DNA of 64,000 nucleotides, taken from positions 2,666,001-2,730,000 of the forward strand of contig NZ_CP019699.1 in the NCBI RefSeq assembly GCF_002005165.1. The letters run 5' to 3'. The stretch is from Novibacillus thermophilus. Lineage in GTDB: Bacteria; Bacillota; Bacilli; Thermoactinomycetales; Novibacillaceae. The position numbers were made by a program, and so were the translations under genes. Position 1 is the stretch's first letter. The number at the start of each line of letters is the position of its first letter. Shown here piece after piece: positions 19,368 to 27,801 of the stretch. Below the pieces are notes generated by a model that did no database searches, was not told where the DNA came from, and saw only the letters and a program-made list of their open reading frames with translations.

Positions 19368-20374
19368 CCGGTCTGTTTCGCAAAAAGTTTGCCGCCGACG
19401 CGCATTCAACTGCGGACCAAACGAGGAGGGCCGTGCGTCTCGCGTTCTTCGGGGGAAAGGGTGGGGTGGGGAAAACGACGTGTTCGGCCGCCTTTGCGTT
19501 GGCATTGGCAGAAAAAGGTTACCGGACTCTTCTCGTCTCTACCGACCCCGCCCATTCCACCGGTGATCTACTGGAGGTGACAGGGGGAGAACAACCGGTG
19601 AACGTGAAGGAAAACTTGTGGCTGAAAGAAATCGACGCGGAGGCTGCATCCGATCGGTATATACGGGAGGTGAAGCAACAGTTACAAGGTCTTACCGCAC
19701 CAGGGTTGTGGAAAGAAGTGGAGCGGCAAATGGATTTTGCCGCTGCTTCCCCCGGCGCAGAGGAAGCGGCCCAGTTCGACGAAATGGTGGGAACTATTTT
19801 AGAGGCAGACGGGTCTTACGACCACCTCGTATTCGATACGGCCCCTACGGGGCACACGTTGCGCTTGATGTCGTTGCCGGAACTGATGGGCGTGTGGATC
19901 GAGGGCATGATTGCCCGCCGAAAAAAAACGCAAGACCTGAACCGGATGTTGAGCAATATAGCCGGCACAGATGTGGAACCGGAAGATCGAGTGTATGAAA
20001 TACTGCAGAGGAGAAAAAACCGCTTTGCCGCCGTGCGCGAAGCGCTACACAACCCGGACGTGACGTCCTTTTACTTCGTACTCAATCCGGAGCGTCTGTC
20101 CATCGTAGAGACGGAGAAAGCCATGAATCTCCTGCACAAGTACGGAGTACCAGTGAAGGGAATCGTCGTAAACCGGGTGCTGCCGAAGGAGGCGGACGGA
20201 GTGTTCATCGCTAAGCGGCGGGAACAGGAGCGAGCGTATGTCAAAAACATCGCGGAGCGTTTTCAAGGTATTTCTAAAATATACATTCCGATGAAACCGA
20301 CGGACATTCGGGGATTGGACAGTTTAAGGGCGATTTCTGAACTACTCTGGGAAGGCATGTTCAACAAACGTTAA
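19358..20374 (+). CDS. ArsA/GET3-like ATPase
   Basis: 338 residues. The deviant P-loop FFGGKGGVGKTTCSAAFAL is near residue 32, the switch I motif STDPAHSTGDLLEV near residue 62, and the switch II/A-motif VFDTAPTGHTLRLMSLPEL near residue 160. These are the landmarks of ArsA/Get3 ATPases, present here as a single half as in Get3 and bacterial single-domain ArsA. No arsB, arsR or arsC is nearby, so arsenite export should not be assumed. The partner is likely the overlapping Cys-Cys protein. Confidence 0.85.
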   Translation: MLLAGLFRKKFAADAHSTADQTRRAVRLAFFGGKGGVGKTTCSAAFALALAEKGYRTLLVSTDPAHSTGDLLEVTGGEQPVNVKENLWLKEIDAEAASDRYIREVKQQLQGLTAPGLWKEVERQMDFAAASPGAEEAAQFDEMVGTILEADGSYDHLVFDTAPTGHTLRLMSLPELMGVWIEGMIARRKKTQDLNRMLSNIAGTDVEPEDRVYEILQRRKNRFAAVREALHNPDVTSFYFVLNPERLSIVETEKAMNLLHKYGVPVKGIVVNRVLPKEADGVFIAKRREQERAYVKNIAERFQGISKIYIPMKPTDIRGLDSLRAISELLWEGMFNKR

Positions 20375-20402
20375 AGCCAATCCAATGACACGGATTGGCT
20401 TT
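20373..20402. terminator. bidirectional terminator
   Basis: AAAGCCAATCC pairs with GGATTGGCTTT over an 8-nt loop. It sits between the convergent ArsA and PII genes and can serve both. Confidence 0.85.
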
Positions 20403-20410
20403 AGAAATAT

Positions 20411-20740
20411 TTATTGGTCGATTAAATGGTTAATACCCACAACTTTTTTAGCGTCGATGACAAACCCGACGCCCGTCCCCGGCTTGTTCAATTCCCCGGC
20501 TTCAACGATGGCTTCCAGTATGCGATCGGTTTTGTGGTTCGGGACGAGAGTGAACACAATCTCTTTTTCCGGCTCAATGGTGATGCCGAACAGCTTTTTG
20601 TGTTCGTGAATCCCTGTTCCGCGTCCGGGGATGATGGTTCCTCCCTCAGCTCCCGCCTTTTTTGACGCGTTCACAATTTTTTCAGACTGTCCTTTCGGAA
20701 TAATCGTCACGATCAAATCAAAATTCGTCAGTGGTTTCAA
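20411..20740 (-). CDS. PII-like nitrogen regulatory family protein
   Basis: 109 residues: TNFDLIVTIIPKGQSEKIVN, GAEGGTIIPGRGTG (the PII-like glycine turn), EKEIVFTLVP and GVGFVIDAKKVVGINHL. Spacing of the beta-alpha-beta repeats matches PII-family proteins, but the canonical uridylylated T-loop tyrosine is not seen. The TTG start at 20740 follows AAGGAG and lies inside the end of the DUF1538 gene (23-nt overlap), so it is coupled to the two membrane proteins upstream. A ligand-sensing subunit controlling the DUF1538 pair is inferred. Confidence 0.8.
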   Translation of the reverse strand: MKPLTNFDLIVTIIPKGQSEKIVNASKKAGAEGGTIIPGRGTGIHEHKKLFGITIEPEKEIVFTLVPNHKTDRILEAIVEAGELNKPGTGVGFVIDAKKVVGINHLIDQ

Positions 20741-21497
20741 CTTGGGGCTCTCCTTTCTCGGACGGATCTTCCTGCTTTTTCTCATATACGTTATACAGAA
20801 TGCCGAACAGTAAAACGGCAATGATGGGAGCCAAAGCGACTAAGGCTACTAAGCCAAACCCTTCAATGAGCGGGTCGCGTCCTTCCAACCCTGTTGCAGT
20901 GCCCACGGCGAGGGCGAGGATAAAGGTAACCGTCATCGGACCCGTCGCCACTCCGCCGGAGTCAAACGCGATGGAAATAAACGTTTTCGATGTAAAGCGA
21001 GCGAGAATAAACGCGATGACGTACCCCGGCACCAGTATAGCCCATAACGGAATTCCGTACAATACTCTGGCCATGGCCAAAGCGACGAACAAGCCGACAC
21101 CGAGGGACACGGAATAGATCAACGGTTTGCCCTTGATGGAACCGGATGACGCTTTTTCCACTTCGTAACCTAACACCAGGACCGCCGGTTCCGCCACAAT
21201 AGAGGCTACTCCCAGGACAAAGCCGATGGGAATCAAAATCCAATTGTAGCTCGCATCGCTCAACGTCAACCCGGTAAATTCGCCGAATGGCAGAAACCCG
21301 GCTTTCACGCCTTGGAGAAACAGGGAGAGCCCGACGATCGATAAAACGGTTCCCGCGAGCACATTCGGTAAATTCGGGATAGGCTTGCGAATGACTAATA
21401 ATTGGAACAAGATAAAGACGAGGAGTAGTGGGGCTAATGCTACGATCACCTCTTCCAATGTATGCCAGTAGCCGTCAAAAATGTTGAGCAGAATCAA
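20718..21497 (-). CDS. DUF1538 membrane protein, second of pair
   Basis: 259 residues with about seven hydrophobic segments and a polar C-terminal tail rich in Glu/Lys. Repeated patterns LSIVGLSLFLQGVKAGFLPF, VASIVAEPAVLVLGYEVE and FDSGGVATGPMTVTFILAL are shared with the neighbour at 21494 (VGLSLFLFGVKLGLLPIG, VITVAEPDVRIFAQQIE, LDAGGVTTGPITVPFLMAL). The two are paralogs and probably form one heteromeric complex. ATG overlaps the upstream stop (ATGA). DUF1538 has no settled function that I can state; an ion or solute transporter is plausible. Confidence 0.8.
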   Translation of the reverse strand: MILLNIFDGYWHTLEEVIVALAPLLLVFILFQLLVIRKPIPNLPNVLAGTVLSIVGLSLFLQGVKAGFLPFGEFTGLTLSDASYNWILIPIGFVLGVASIVAEPAVLVLGYEVEKASSGSIKGKPLIYSVSLGVGLFVALAMARVLYGIPLWAILVPGYVIAFILARFTSKTFISIAFDSGGVATGPMTVTFILALAVGTATGLEGRDPLIEGFGLVALVALAPIIAVLLFGILYNVYEKKQEDPSEKGEPQVETTDEF

Positions 21498-22183
21498 CTG
21501 AACAACACTCCTAAAACCATCACCGCAATGACGGGTCCGACCGAGGCTAAGGCCACCATGCCGAATCCTTGCGACACTTTGTCCCTGCCGCCGAACACCG
21601 AGACAACGCCGATGCTTAACGCCATGAGAAAGGGAACGGTAATCGGTCCCGTCGTGACGCCTCCTGCATCTAACGCAATGGAGAAGAAGTCGTCACTGAC
21701 GAAGTAGCCGAGGACGAATACGAGAATGTAGCTCGGAATGAGTAAGAGCGTTAATGAAATGTTAAAAATACTGCGCAGCATGGCCATCACGACAGAAATG
21801 CCCACCCCAAGGGAAATGGCCAGGATGAGGACGTTTTGTGTCGCAATCCTTTCTCCGGCGTCTTCAATTTGCTGGGCAAAAATGCGCACATCCGGTTCTG
21901 CCACAGTAATGACAAACCCGAGCAAAAAGCCGAAAAAAATGACCCAAAAAAAACCTTTATGGGGGAGACTGGAGCCGAGGGATTCGCCGATCGGGAGCAG
22001 ACCGAGTTTAACGCCGAAGAGAAACAGAGAGAGTCCGACGATCGTCAGAAGAGCGGCGAGCAAGAATTGAAGAAAGTCGGAAAACGGCATGTGGATGAGC
22101 GTAACTTGTAACAGCACGATGACAAGTGTCACCGGGAGAATGGAAAAAAACACTTCGCGAAATTCTTGTTTGAATTGATCCAA
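21494..22183 (-). CDS. DUF1538 membrane protein, first of pair
   Basis: 229 residues, TTG start with GAGGGG 8 nt upstream. About seven hydrophobic segments carry the DUF1538 motifs VGLSLFLFGVKLGLLPIG, ITVAEPDVRIFAQQIEDAG and DAGGVTTGPITVPFLMAL. It leads a three-gene operon with the second DUF1538 gene and the PII-like gene, all overlapping. An AT-rich stretch (22210-22250) holds the likely promoters for this operon and for the divergent aroK. Confidence 0.8.
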   Translation of the reverse strand: MDQFKQEFREVFFSILPVTLVIVLLQVTLIHMPFSDFLQFLLAALLTIVGLSLFLFGVKLGLLPIGESLGSSLPHKGFFWVIFFGFLLGFVITVAEPDVRIFAQQIEDAGERIATQNVLILAISLGVGISVVMAMLRSIFNISLTLLLIPSYILVFVLGYFVSDDFFSIALDAGGVTTGPITVPFLMALSIGVVSVFGGRDKVSQGFGMVALASVGPVIAVMVLGVLFS

Positions 22184-22278
22184 TAAAACATCCCCTCACA
22201 TTAGAATAGGATTTAAGTCTATTTTGTTATATTATAGCAATAAAATAAAAGGTTGTATAACGTCAGGTAGGGATGACA

Positions 22279-22821
22279 ATGAAATTGCACATCATCCTCA
22301 TCGGATTTATGGGAACAGGGAAAACGACAGTGGGGACCATCATCGCCGAAACCCTATCCCGCCAGATGGTCGATACAGACCAGTACCTTGAAGAAAAAAG
22401 GGGGAAGACCATTCCCGACATTTTCAGAGATGAAGGGGAGGCCCGTTTTCGCGATTGCGAACACAACGTTCTCAAAGAACTGATCCAATCCCCAAAGCCG
22501 CTGGTGATCACGACTGGAGGAGGCATTGTCCTCCGAAAGGACAATGTAAAGTTAATGCAAAACAGCGGTTTCGTCGTCGCTCTCACCGCATCGCGGAACG
22601 CGCTGATCGAACGGTTGCAGCACGATGCGTCCCGACCGCTGCTACAAGGAGACTTGGCACAACGCATCGATCGCCTGTTGACAGAGCGGCGCAACGCCTA
22701 CGACTTTGCCCATTTTAAAGTTGACACGACGGACAAAACACCGGACGAAGTGGCCCAGATCATCGTCGCCCAGTGCCAACAACACAGCGGCGTGTTTAAA
22801 GATATCTTCCGCCGTCAATGA
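22279..22821 (+). CDS. aroK: shikimate kinase
   Basis: 180 residues. The P-loop GFMGTGKTTVG is at residues 9-19, the shikimate-binding aspartate/arginine region VDTDQYLEEKRGKTIPDIF, then EGEARFRDCE and TTGGGIVLR, all family hallmarks. It phosphorylates shikimate in aromatic amino acid synthesis. ATG 22279 is chosen because AGGTAGGG then sits 6 nt upstream; ATG 22273 abuts the Shine-Dalgarno. It stands next to yqzE, as in B. subtilis. Confidence 0.94.
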   Translation: MKLHIILIGFMGTGKTTVGTIIAETLSRQMVDTDQYLEEKRGKTIPDIFRDEGEARFRDCEHNVLKELIQSPKPLVITTGGGIVLRKDNVKLMQNSGFVVALTASRNALIERLQHDASRPLLQGDLAQRIDRLLTERRNAYDFAHFKVDTTDKTPDEVAQIIVAQCQQHSGVFKDIFRRQ

Positions 22822-22849
22822 TAAGGGTAGACCTCCAGGCCGCACGAGC

Positions 22850-22932
22850 AATGGTATGATGTGGTAAGGAGAGAGGATGCCTTAAGACCTTTTCTGCAAA
22901 TGTCTTAAGATCTGCCCTCTTCCGCTACCATT
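22850..22932. other. 83-nt imperfect palindrome between aroK and yqzE
   Basis: AATGGTA (22850) pairs with TACCATT (22926), GGAGAGAGG (22868) with CCTCTTCC, and CTTAAGAC (22881) with GTCTTAAG (22902) around a 13-nt loop. The arms are nested and keep register, so a long hairpin is likely in DNA or RNA. No T run follows. It could be a leader structure, an RNA processing site or a small repeat element. Confidence 0.55.
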
Positions 22933-23008
22933 ACGCTATATGTGCTGATGTCAGAAGTACAGCCGCACGTTTTGTAAGACTGAGGAAATCCGACTGAGGT
23001 GGTTGCGC

Positions 23009-23209
23009 ATGTCTTCAAACGATTATGTACAGTATCTTACGGAACGGTTTGTCCGCTATTTAGAAACACCGCGGGAAGAACGAAAAATGAGGCGCAAGGA
23101 CAGACAGCGGAACCGATGGAGCCGCGTTTGGTTTGGCGATCTGTTGTTCGGCCTTCACATGTTTTGGCAAAACAGGAAAAACCGCCGTAAGCGCAATGTA
23201 ATACGATAA
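23009..23209 (+). CDS. yqzE: YqzE family small protein
   Basis: 66 residues: SSNDYVQYLTERFVRYLETP followed by REERKMRRKDRQRN and WFGDLLFGLHMFWQNRK. The conserved start (NDYVQYLT), the charged centre and the closing aromatic/hydrophobic helix match YqzE, which in B. subtilis sits by aroK and the comG operon. ATG 23009 has GAGGTGG 7 nt upstream. Function is unknown; the C-terminal helix could bind the membrane. Confidence 0.8.
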   Translation: MSSNDYVQYLTERFVRYLETPREERKMRRKDRQRNRWSRVWFGDLLFGLHMFWQNRKNRRKRNVIR

Positions 23210-23265
23210 AGCCGTCTTCGCGGACGTAGGGTACCGTGAAACATTTTACGTCTACTTTTGCGCGT

Positions 23266-23541
23266 TTATCCTTTGAACACCCCGATTAAAATGCACACAA
23301 CACCAGCTGCGATCCACGCTACTTTGTCGTAAGACACCCGTTCGACCAATCCGGCCAGTCCGATCGTCGTCGTCGTAATCAGAACCGCCGGTCCCACTAA
23401 AGCGAGCAGTGCGTTGATGGCGATCGACTTTTCTAAGTCGTTGAATTTAAGCATGAGAAACCCTGCCGTCATTTCGATAAACCCGGATATGATGCGCAGG
23501 GTTCCCATTGCCAGCACGACTTTTTCAATGATGAACCACAT
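23266..23541 (-). CDS. yqhV: YqhV (DUF2619) membrane protein
   Basis: 91 residues with three hydrophobic segments: FIIEKVVLAMGTLRIISGFI, INALLALVGPAVLITTTTIG and VAWIAAGVVCILIGVFKG. This is the size and pattern of B. subtilis YqhV, a small protein encoded near sporulation genes. AGGAGG lies 9 nt before the ATG at 23541. No function is established to my knowledge. Confidence 0.75.
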   Translation of the reverse strand: MWFIIEKVVLAMGTLRIISGFIEMTAGFLMLKFNDLEKSIAINALLALVGPAVLITTTTIGLAGLVERVSYDKVAWIAAGVVCILIGVFKG

Positions 23542-23620
23542 CCCCGGCTTCCTCCTGTAGAACCGTATGATAATGATCTTCCTATATGTGTATGCCGAGG
23601 GTTCAAAAGAGTTGTCCTTT

Positions 23621-24430
23621 TTATGCCAAATAAAACAGGCCGGCATTCACGACACTCACTTGCACACGAGGCTGATACTGCCATTTCGTTTCCCGTACAC
23701 GCCGTTCGTACTCGGCGAGGAAGGCCTCTTTGTCCATGCGAGCCGGACGCTCCTTGTAGTACTGCTCTAACCGGTTTAGCTCTTCCTGCATCCGGGATTC
23801 AGCGGCTCTGGCCCACGCGTCGTCTACGTGGTCCAAATACCCTTCAACGTAGAACTCTAACTCGTTGACTGCTTCTTCCAATGTCAACTTGTGTTTTGTC
23901 ACGAAGCGGTGGCTCGGAAGACGCGGTGTCCACTCGCGCTCTGATATCGTATGATAAAAGTTGTCGTCAATCGATCCGTCCAACAGCCGAATGCCCAGTG
24001 AGTAAATTTCGCTGCGCAGTTGGTCGCAGATCCATTCAATTTTGTAATTAATCCCGAGCCAGGGCTCGTAAGGGCGGGAGCCCCGGGGGCTCCTCAAGTC
24101 GAGCGGCGAACGTTCATACAGCCGGACGAAGCGGCCGTGTTTGCGAGCAGACTGAAAAATGTGTTGAAGGCGGGTGGAACCGGGCGTGATCGGTTCTCCC
24201 CGTACGCCGGGCGGGATTTGATCGGGGTCGAAAATGAGAGACAGTGTCACCGGTTGCGGATCGAGACCGAGTTTTTCCACGTATGACCAGTAAAAGGGAC
24301 GGTTGACTAAGTCTTTGTCTGCTTGTTCTGACAACTTTACCTGTACGTGCCCTGGGCTTTTGTCGACGATGTCACAGTGCATGGCATTGAGATAGCGCAT
24401 CACGTAATTTTTCGTCTCCGCTCTGTTCAA
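23621..24430 (-). CDS. yqhG: YqhG family protein
   Basis: 269 residues with no membrane segment. Conserved features: NYVMRYLNAMHCDIVDKSPG, VQVKLSEQADKDLVNRPFYW, LSLIFDPDQI and a coiled, charged C-terminus (ESRMQEELNRLEQYYKERP). It overlaps yqhH by 4 nt, an arrangement conserved in Bacillus. The role is unknown; the coupling to a SNF2-type helicase suggests the two act together. Confidence 0.85.
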   Translation of the reverse strand: MNRAETKNYVMRYLNAMHCDIVDKSPGHVQVKLSEQADKDLVNRPFYWSYVEKLGLDPQPVTLSLIFDPDQIPPGVRGEPITPGSTRLQHIFQSARKHGRFVRLYERSPLDLRSPRGSRPYEPWLGINYKIEWICDQLRSEIYSLGIRLLDGSIDDNFYHTISEREWTPRLPSHRFVTKHKLTLEEAVNELEFYVEGYLDHVDDAWARAAESRMQEELNRLEQYYKERPARMDKEAFLAEYERRVRETKWQYQPRVQVSVVNAGLFYLA

Positions 24431-26145
24431 GGGTTCAGCACATCCTTTAGGAGGTCCGCTTTTTGGCTCGTGTGGTGTTTGGCGTCTGACAGCGTGTCCC
24501 CGAGATGGGACAGGCGCTGTTTCACTTCTTCGTCATCTCGGGATTCTAACACGATTTTCATAATATTGTTCTCCAACGTTCTCTCTTTGAGGTGAACGTG
24601 TGCCAAAATCTTGTCCAACTCTCCGATGACGAGCTGAAACAAGTTAATTTTTTCGTGCAGCAAACGGATGATGTACTCTTCGATCGTATTCCGCGTGCAT
24701 AAGTTGTAAATGGTTACGTCGTGCTCTTGCCCGAGGCGGTGCACCCGGCCGATGCGCTGTTCGACTCGCATCGGATTCCACGGCATGTCGTAGTTGATAA
24801 TGTTGTGACAGAACTGTAAATTGATGCCTTCGCCGCCAGCTTCCGTTGCCACCATCACTTGGGCCCGCTGTTGAAAGAGCTGGCGCATCCAGTCTTTCTT
24901 GTTGCGGTTGAAGTTCCCCCGATACGGCACGGACGTAATGCCATGCTTTTGCAGAACGCGTCTCAACATGTCTTGAGTGGCCCGGTACCCGGTGAAGACG
25001 ATCACTTTCTCGTCGCCGATCTTGTCCACTAGCTTCAGCACTTCTCGAGCCTTTGCCTGTTCTTTCACTTGTTTGAGCAGGTGAATGACGTGTGCCACGT
25101 CGTCTGGAAGCTGTTGGCGTCCCTGGATTTCTTTTTTAAACATTTTAAACAGGGTGAGAAACGTCGCTTCACGACTACTGCACGCTTCGCGCTGCAAGTT
25201 GACGAGGGAGAGGAAACTTCCGGCAAGTCCTCTGTTTTTTTGGTACCTTTCGCGCACGAAGTCGGTGATGCCGTCATATAGCGCCCGCTCTTCCGGCGTC
25301 AAGTCCAGTGTCACTGTGTGGACGTGTCGTTGTTTAAAGTCTAGTGGGCTGTCTTTTCGCTCGTTGCGGATCATCACTTTTCGAATTTCCTCTTTCAAAA
25401 GCGCCTCGTTTTTCGGCTGGCGTTTGCTGACGACGTACTGGGATTGAAACGATTGCTCTCCGCCGAGCTGTCCCGGCTTGAGCAAGGTCACCAAGTTGTA
25501 CAGTTCCTGCAAGTCGTTTTGTATGGGAGTGGCTGTCAACAACAGACAAAACTTTTTGCGCAGTTCGTTGGCGAACTGAAAGTTGCGGGTCCGGCGGTTT
25601 TTTAACTTGTGCGCCTCGTCGATCACGATGATGTCGTAATCGCGGTTTAAGACGTGGCTGCGGTGTGGTTCGCGTTTTGCCGTGTCGATGGAGGCGACGA
25701 GAATGTCGCATTTCTCCCACATCCACTCTTTTTTATGGGCGACGGCGGGAATGCCGAACTTTTCATTTAATTCCCGTGTCCACTGGGAGACGAGGGATGC
25801 GGGGACGAGGATGAGGGCGTTCTTCACGAGACCGCGCAACACGTACTCTTTTAGGATCAGGCCCGCTTCAATCGTTTTTCCGAGTCCCACTTCGTCGGCT
25901 AAAATGGCACGACCATGCAATTCGTTGAGCACAGTTCGCGCCGTTTCGACCTGGTGGGGCAGCGGTGCAAATGCGTTCAGTTGTTTGAGGCAAAGCAAAT
26001 CGTCGAAGTTCGGTACACATACGTGCCGCTCTGCCTCCACTGCCAGTTGGAACAACTCCCAGCTGTTCCACGGCCCGTCGGCGTGAACGCGTGCTTTAAA
26101 TGCCGGCCACCACGAACGGTCAAAACGAATAGGAACGGAGTGCAT
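24427..26145 (-). CDS. yqhH: SNF2-type DEAD/DEAH helicase YqhH
   Basis: 572 residues with all superfamily 2 motifs: Q-like FAPLPHQVETARTVL, Walker A ADEVGLGKTIEAGLILKEY, DEAH box VIDEAHKLKN, motif III LLTATPIQN, motif V ATEAGGEGINLQF and motif VI RIGRVHRLGQ. This is the RapA/HepA-like SNF2 group. It likely moves on duplex DNA and remodels protein-DNA complexes. It is divergent from the glycine operon, as in B. subtilis. Confidence 0.9.
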   Translation of the reverse strand: MHSVPIRFDRSWWPAFKARVHADGPWNSWELFQLAVEAERHVCVPNFDDLLCLKQLNAFAPLPHQVETARTVLNELHGRAILADEVGLGKTIEAGLILKEYVLRGLVKNALILVPASLVSQWTRELNEKFGIPAVAHKKEWMWEKCDILVASIDTAKREPHRSHVLNRDYDIIVIDEAHKLKNRRTRNFQFANELRKKFCLLLTATPIQNDLQELYNLVTLLKPGQLGGEQSFQSQYVVSKRQPKNEALLKEEIRKVMIRNERKDSPLDFKQRHVHTVTLDLTPEERALYDGITDFVRERYQKNRGLAGSFLSLVNLQREACSSREATFLTLFKMFKKEIQGRQQLPDDVAHVIHLLKQVKEQAKAREVLKLVDKIGDEKVIVFTGYRATQDMLRRVLQKHGITSVPYRGNFNRNKKDWMRQLFQQRAQVMVATEAGGEGINLQFCHNIINYDMPWNPMRVEQRIGRVHRLGQEHDVTIYNLCTRNTIEEYIIRLLHEKINLFQLVIGELDKILAHVHLKERTLENNIMKIVLESRDDEEVKQRLSHLGDTLSDAKHHTSQKADLLKDVLNP

Positions 26146-26298
26146 GCCGATTCTCCTCTCGTCACCAATCTTTCTCTAGTATGGCCGGAAGTGTAAAAGA
26201 TTATGAAAAAGGTTTAAAAAACGGTCGCCTTTTCCTTGGAAATCAGATACAATACTTGTAAGCTTAAACATTCGTATAGTGTTTGTGGATGAAGGCAA

Positions 26299-26551
26299 GG
26301 GGAGAGACTGTCCTGGCTGACCTGTTTGGTCTAGGAATGAACGTTCGTGACAGTGATGAGTTTCAGGGGCGTTCCGCTTTTCAAACAGGTTGACGGACGG
26401 CGCCGAAGGAGCAAGCCACCCAAGTGGCGAATCTCTCAGGCAAAAAGACGCTTGTCTGACACATCTCTGGAGAGTGCCAATAGGGCCACCAAAGGGGTAA
26501 CCTTCCTGGTTGCAAAGGAGGGGAAACTCTCAGGTAGAAGGACAGAGCATT
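26299..26551 (+). promoter_or_regulatory. tandem glycine riboswitch
   Basis: Aptamer 1 opens with GGGGAGAGAC (26299) and holds GGCGCCGAAGGAGCAAG then AATCTCTCAGGCAAAAAGAC. Aptamer 2 opens with CTCTGGAGAG (26466) and holds CCACCAAAGGGG then AAACTCTCAGGTAGAAGGAC. The two conserved halves and the short linker are the glycine-sensing gcvT RNA. It lies ahead of the glycine cleavage genes and turns them on when glycine is plentiful. Confidence 0.95.
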
Positions 26552-26591
26552 GTGACAGGTTTGATTCCTGGGCAACGCTCTGTCTTTTTTT
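26538..26591 (+). terminator. riboswitch expression-platform terminator
   Basis: AAGGACAGAGC (ending aptamer 2) pairs with GCTCTGTCTTTTTTT. The 5' arm is shared with the aptamer, so glycine binding would sequester it and prevent termination. Confidence 0.88.
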
Positions 26592-26674
26592 AGAAGGGAC
26601 GGCGAAATGTTGCAGGTGGTCGTAAGTGGGAAGGCTAAAAGTCATCACATGAAAACGATTCGGAGGTGATAGCC

Positions 26675-27772
26675 TTGAAAAAGTTGAAACGTACGCCGCT
26701 CCACCCTGCGTACCAGGACAAGGCTAAACTGACCGCCTTTGGCGGGTGGGAAATGCCAGTGCAGTTTTCAAGCATTAAAGCTGAGCACCACGCCGTGCGG
26801 AACGACGCCGGACTGTTTGACGTCTCTCACATGGGGGTAGTGGAGGTGTCGGGTTCTGACGCAAAAAGTTTTTTACAGCATTTGACCACCAACGACATCG
26901 ACAAACTCAAACGTCATAAGGCCCAGTACACGGTTATGTGTTACCCGGACGGAGGGACGGTGGACGACTTACTCGTGTACAAAAAGGAGGATGACAACTA
27001 CCGGCTCGTCGTCAATGCGGCCAACGTCGACAAAGACGTGGAGTGGATGAACAAACACGCGACAGGAAACGTCACCATCTGCGATGTGTCCAGTCAAACG
27101 GCTCAGTTTGCGTTGCAGGGACCGAAAGCGGAGCGCATTTTACAGAAGTTGACGACGGCTGACTTGGCGGCGATCCCGTTTTTCGGCTTTGTGGACGGTG
27201 CAGACGTAGCCGGTGTACAGGCGCTCATCTCCCGCAGCGGGTACACGGGGGAGGACGGATTCGAGCTGTACATGGAAAGTGATGACGCGTTGTTCTTGTG
27301 GGAGAAACTGTTACAGACGGGGGAAGGGGACGGCTTGCGGCCGTGCGGCCTCGGCGCCCGGGACACCCTCCGCTTTGAAGCGTGTTTGCCCCTTTACGGA
27401 CAAGAGCTGTCGGCAAGCATTAGTCCGCTGGAAGCCGGTATCGGCTTTGCCGTCAAACTGGATAAAGGCTCTTTTTTAGGGAGGGAAGCTCTCCTCCGGC
27501 AGAAGGAAGAAGGAGTGCCGCGCAAACTGGTCGGCATTGAGATGATCGAGCGGGGCATTCCCCGTTCCCACTATCCGGTGTACGTCGGAGAAAACGAGAT
27601 CGGGGAAGTCACGAGCGGGACACATGCGCCGACTTTAGGGAAAAACTTAGGATTGGCGCTCGTCCAGAGCGAATACAGCGATCTCGGGCGCGAAGTGACG
27701 GTGGACATTCGCGGCAAACGGGTCAAAGCGAAAATTGTGGAAACACCGTTTTACAAGCGTCCGCGCCCATAA
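26675..27772 (+). CDS. gcvT: glycine cleavage system T protein (aminomethyltransferase)
   Basis: 365 residues: [32 protein letters not shown] (the folate-site region), [12 protein letters not shown] and [17 protein letters not shown]. It moves the methylene group from lipoylated GcvH to tetrahydrofolate and releases ammonia. The TTG at 26675 has GGAGGTGA 6 nt upstream. First gene of the glycine-induced operon; gcvH is not in the window. Confidence 0.95.
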   Translation: MKKLKRTPLHPAYQDKAKLTAFGGWEMPVQFSSIKAEHHAVRNDAGLFDVSHMGVVEVSGSDAKSFLQHLTTNDIDKLKRHKAQYTVMCYPDGGTVDDLLVYKKEDDNYRLVVNAANVDKDVEWMNKHATGNVTICDVSSQTAQFALQGPKAERILQKLTTADLAAIPFFGFVDGADVAGVQALISRSGYTGEDGFELYMESDDALFLWEKLLQTGEGDGLRPCGLGARDTLRFEACLPLYGQELSASISPLEAGIGFAVKLDKGSFLGREALLRQKEEGVPRKLVGIEMIERGIPRSHYPVYVGENEIGEVTSGTHAPTLGKNLGLALVQSEYSDLGREVTVDIRGKRVKAKIVETPFYKRPRP

Positions 27773-27801
27773 CGTCGAGAGTAGAGGAGGATGTTTCTCA
27801 A

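Noticed and set aside
19358..20374. Arsenite efflux ATPase
   Set aside because: No arsB, arsR or arsC nearby and no evidence of the metal-binding cysteines of two-domain ArsA; only the ATPase fold can be supported.
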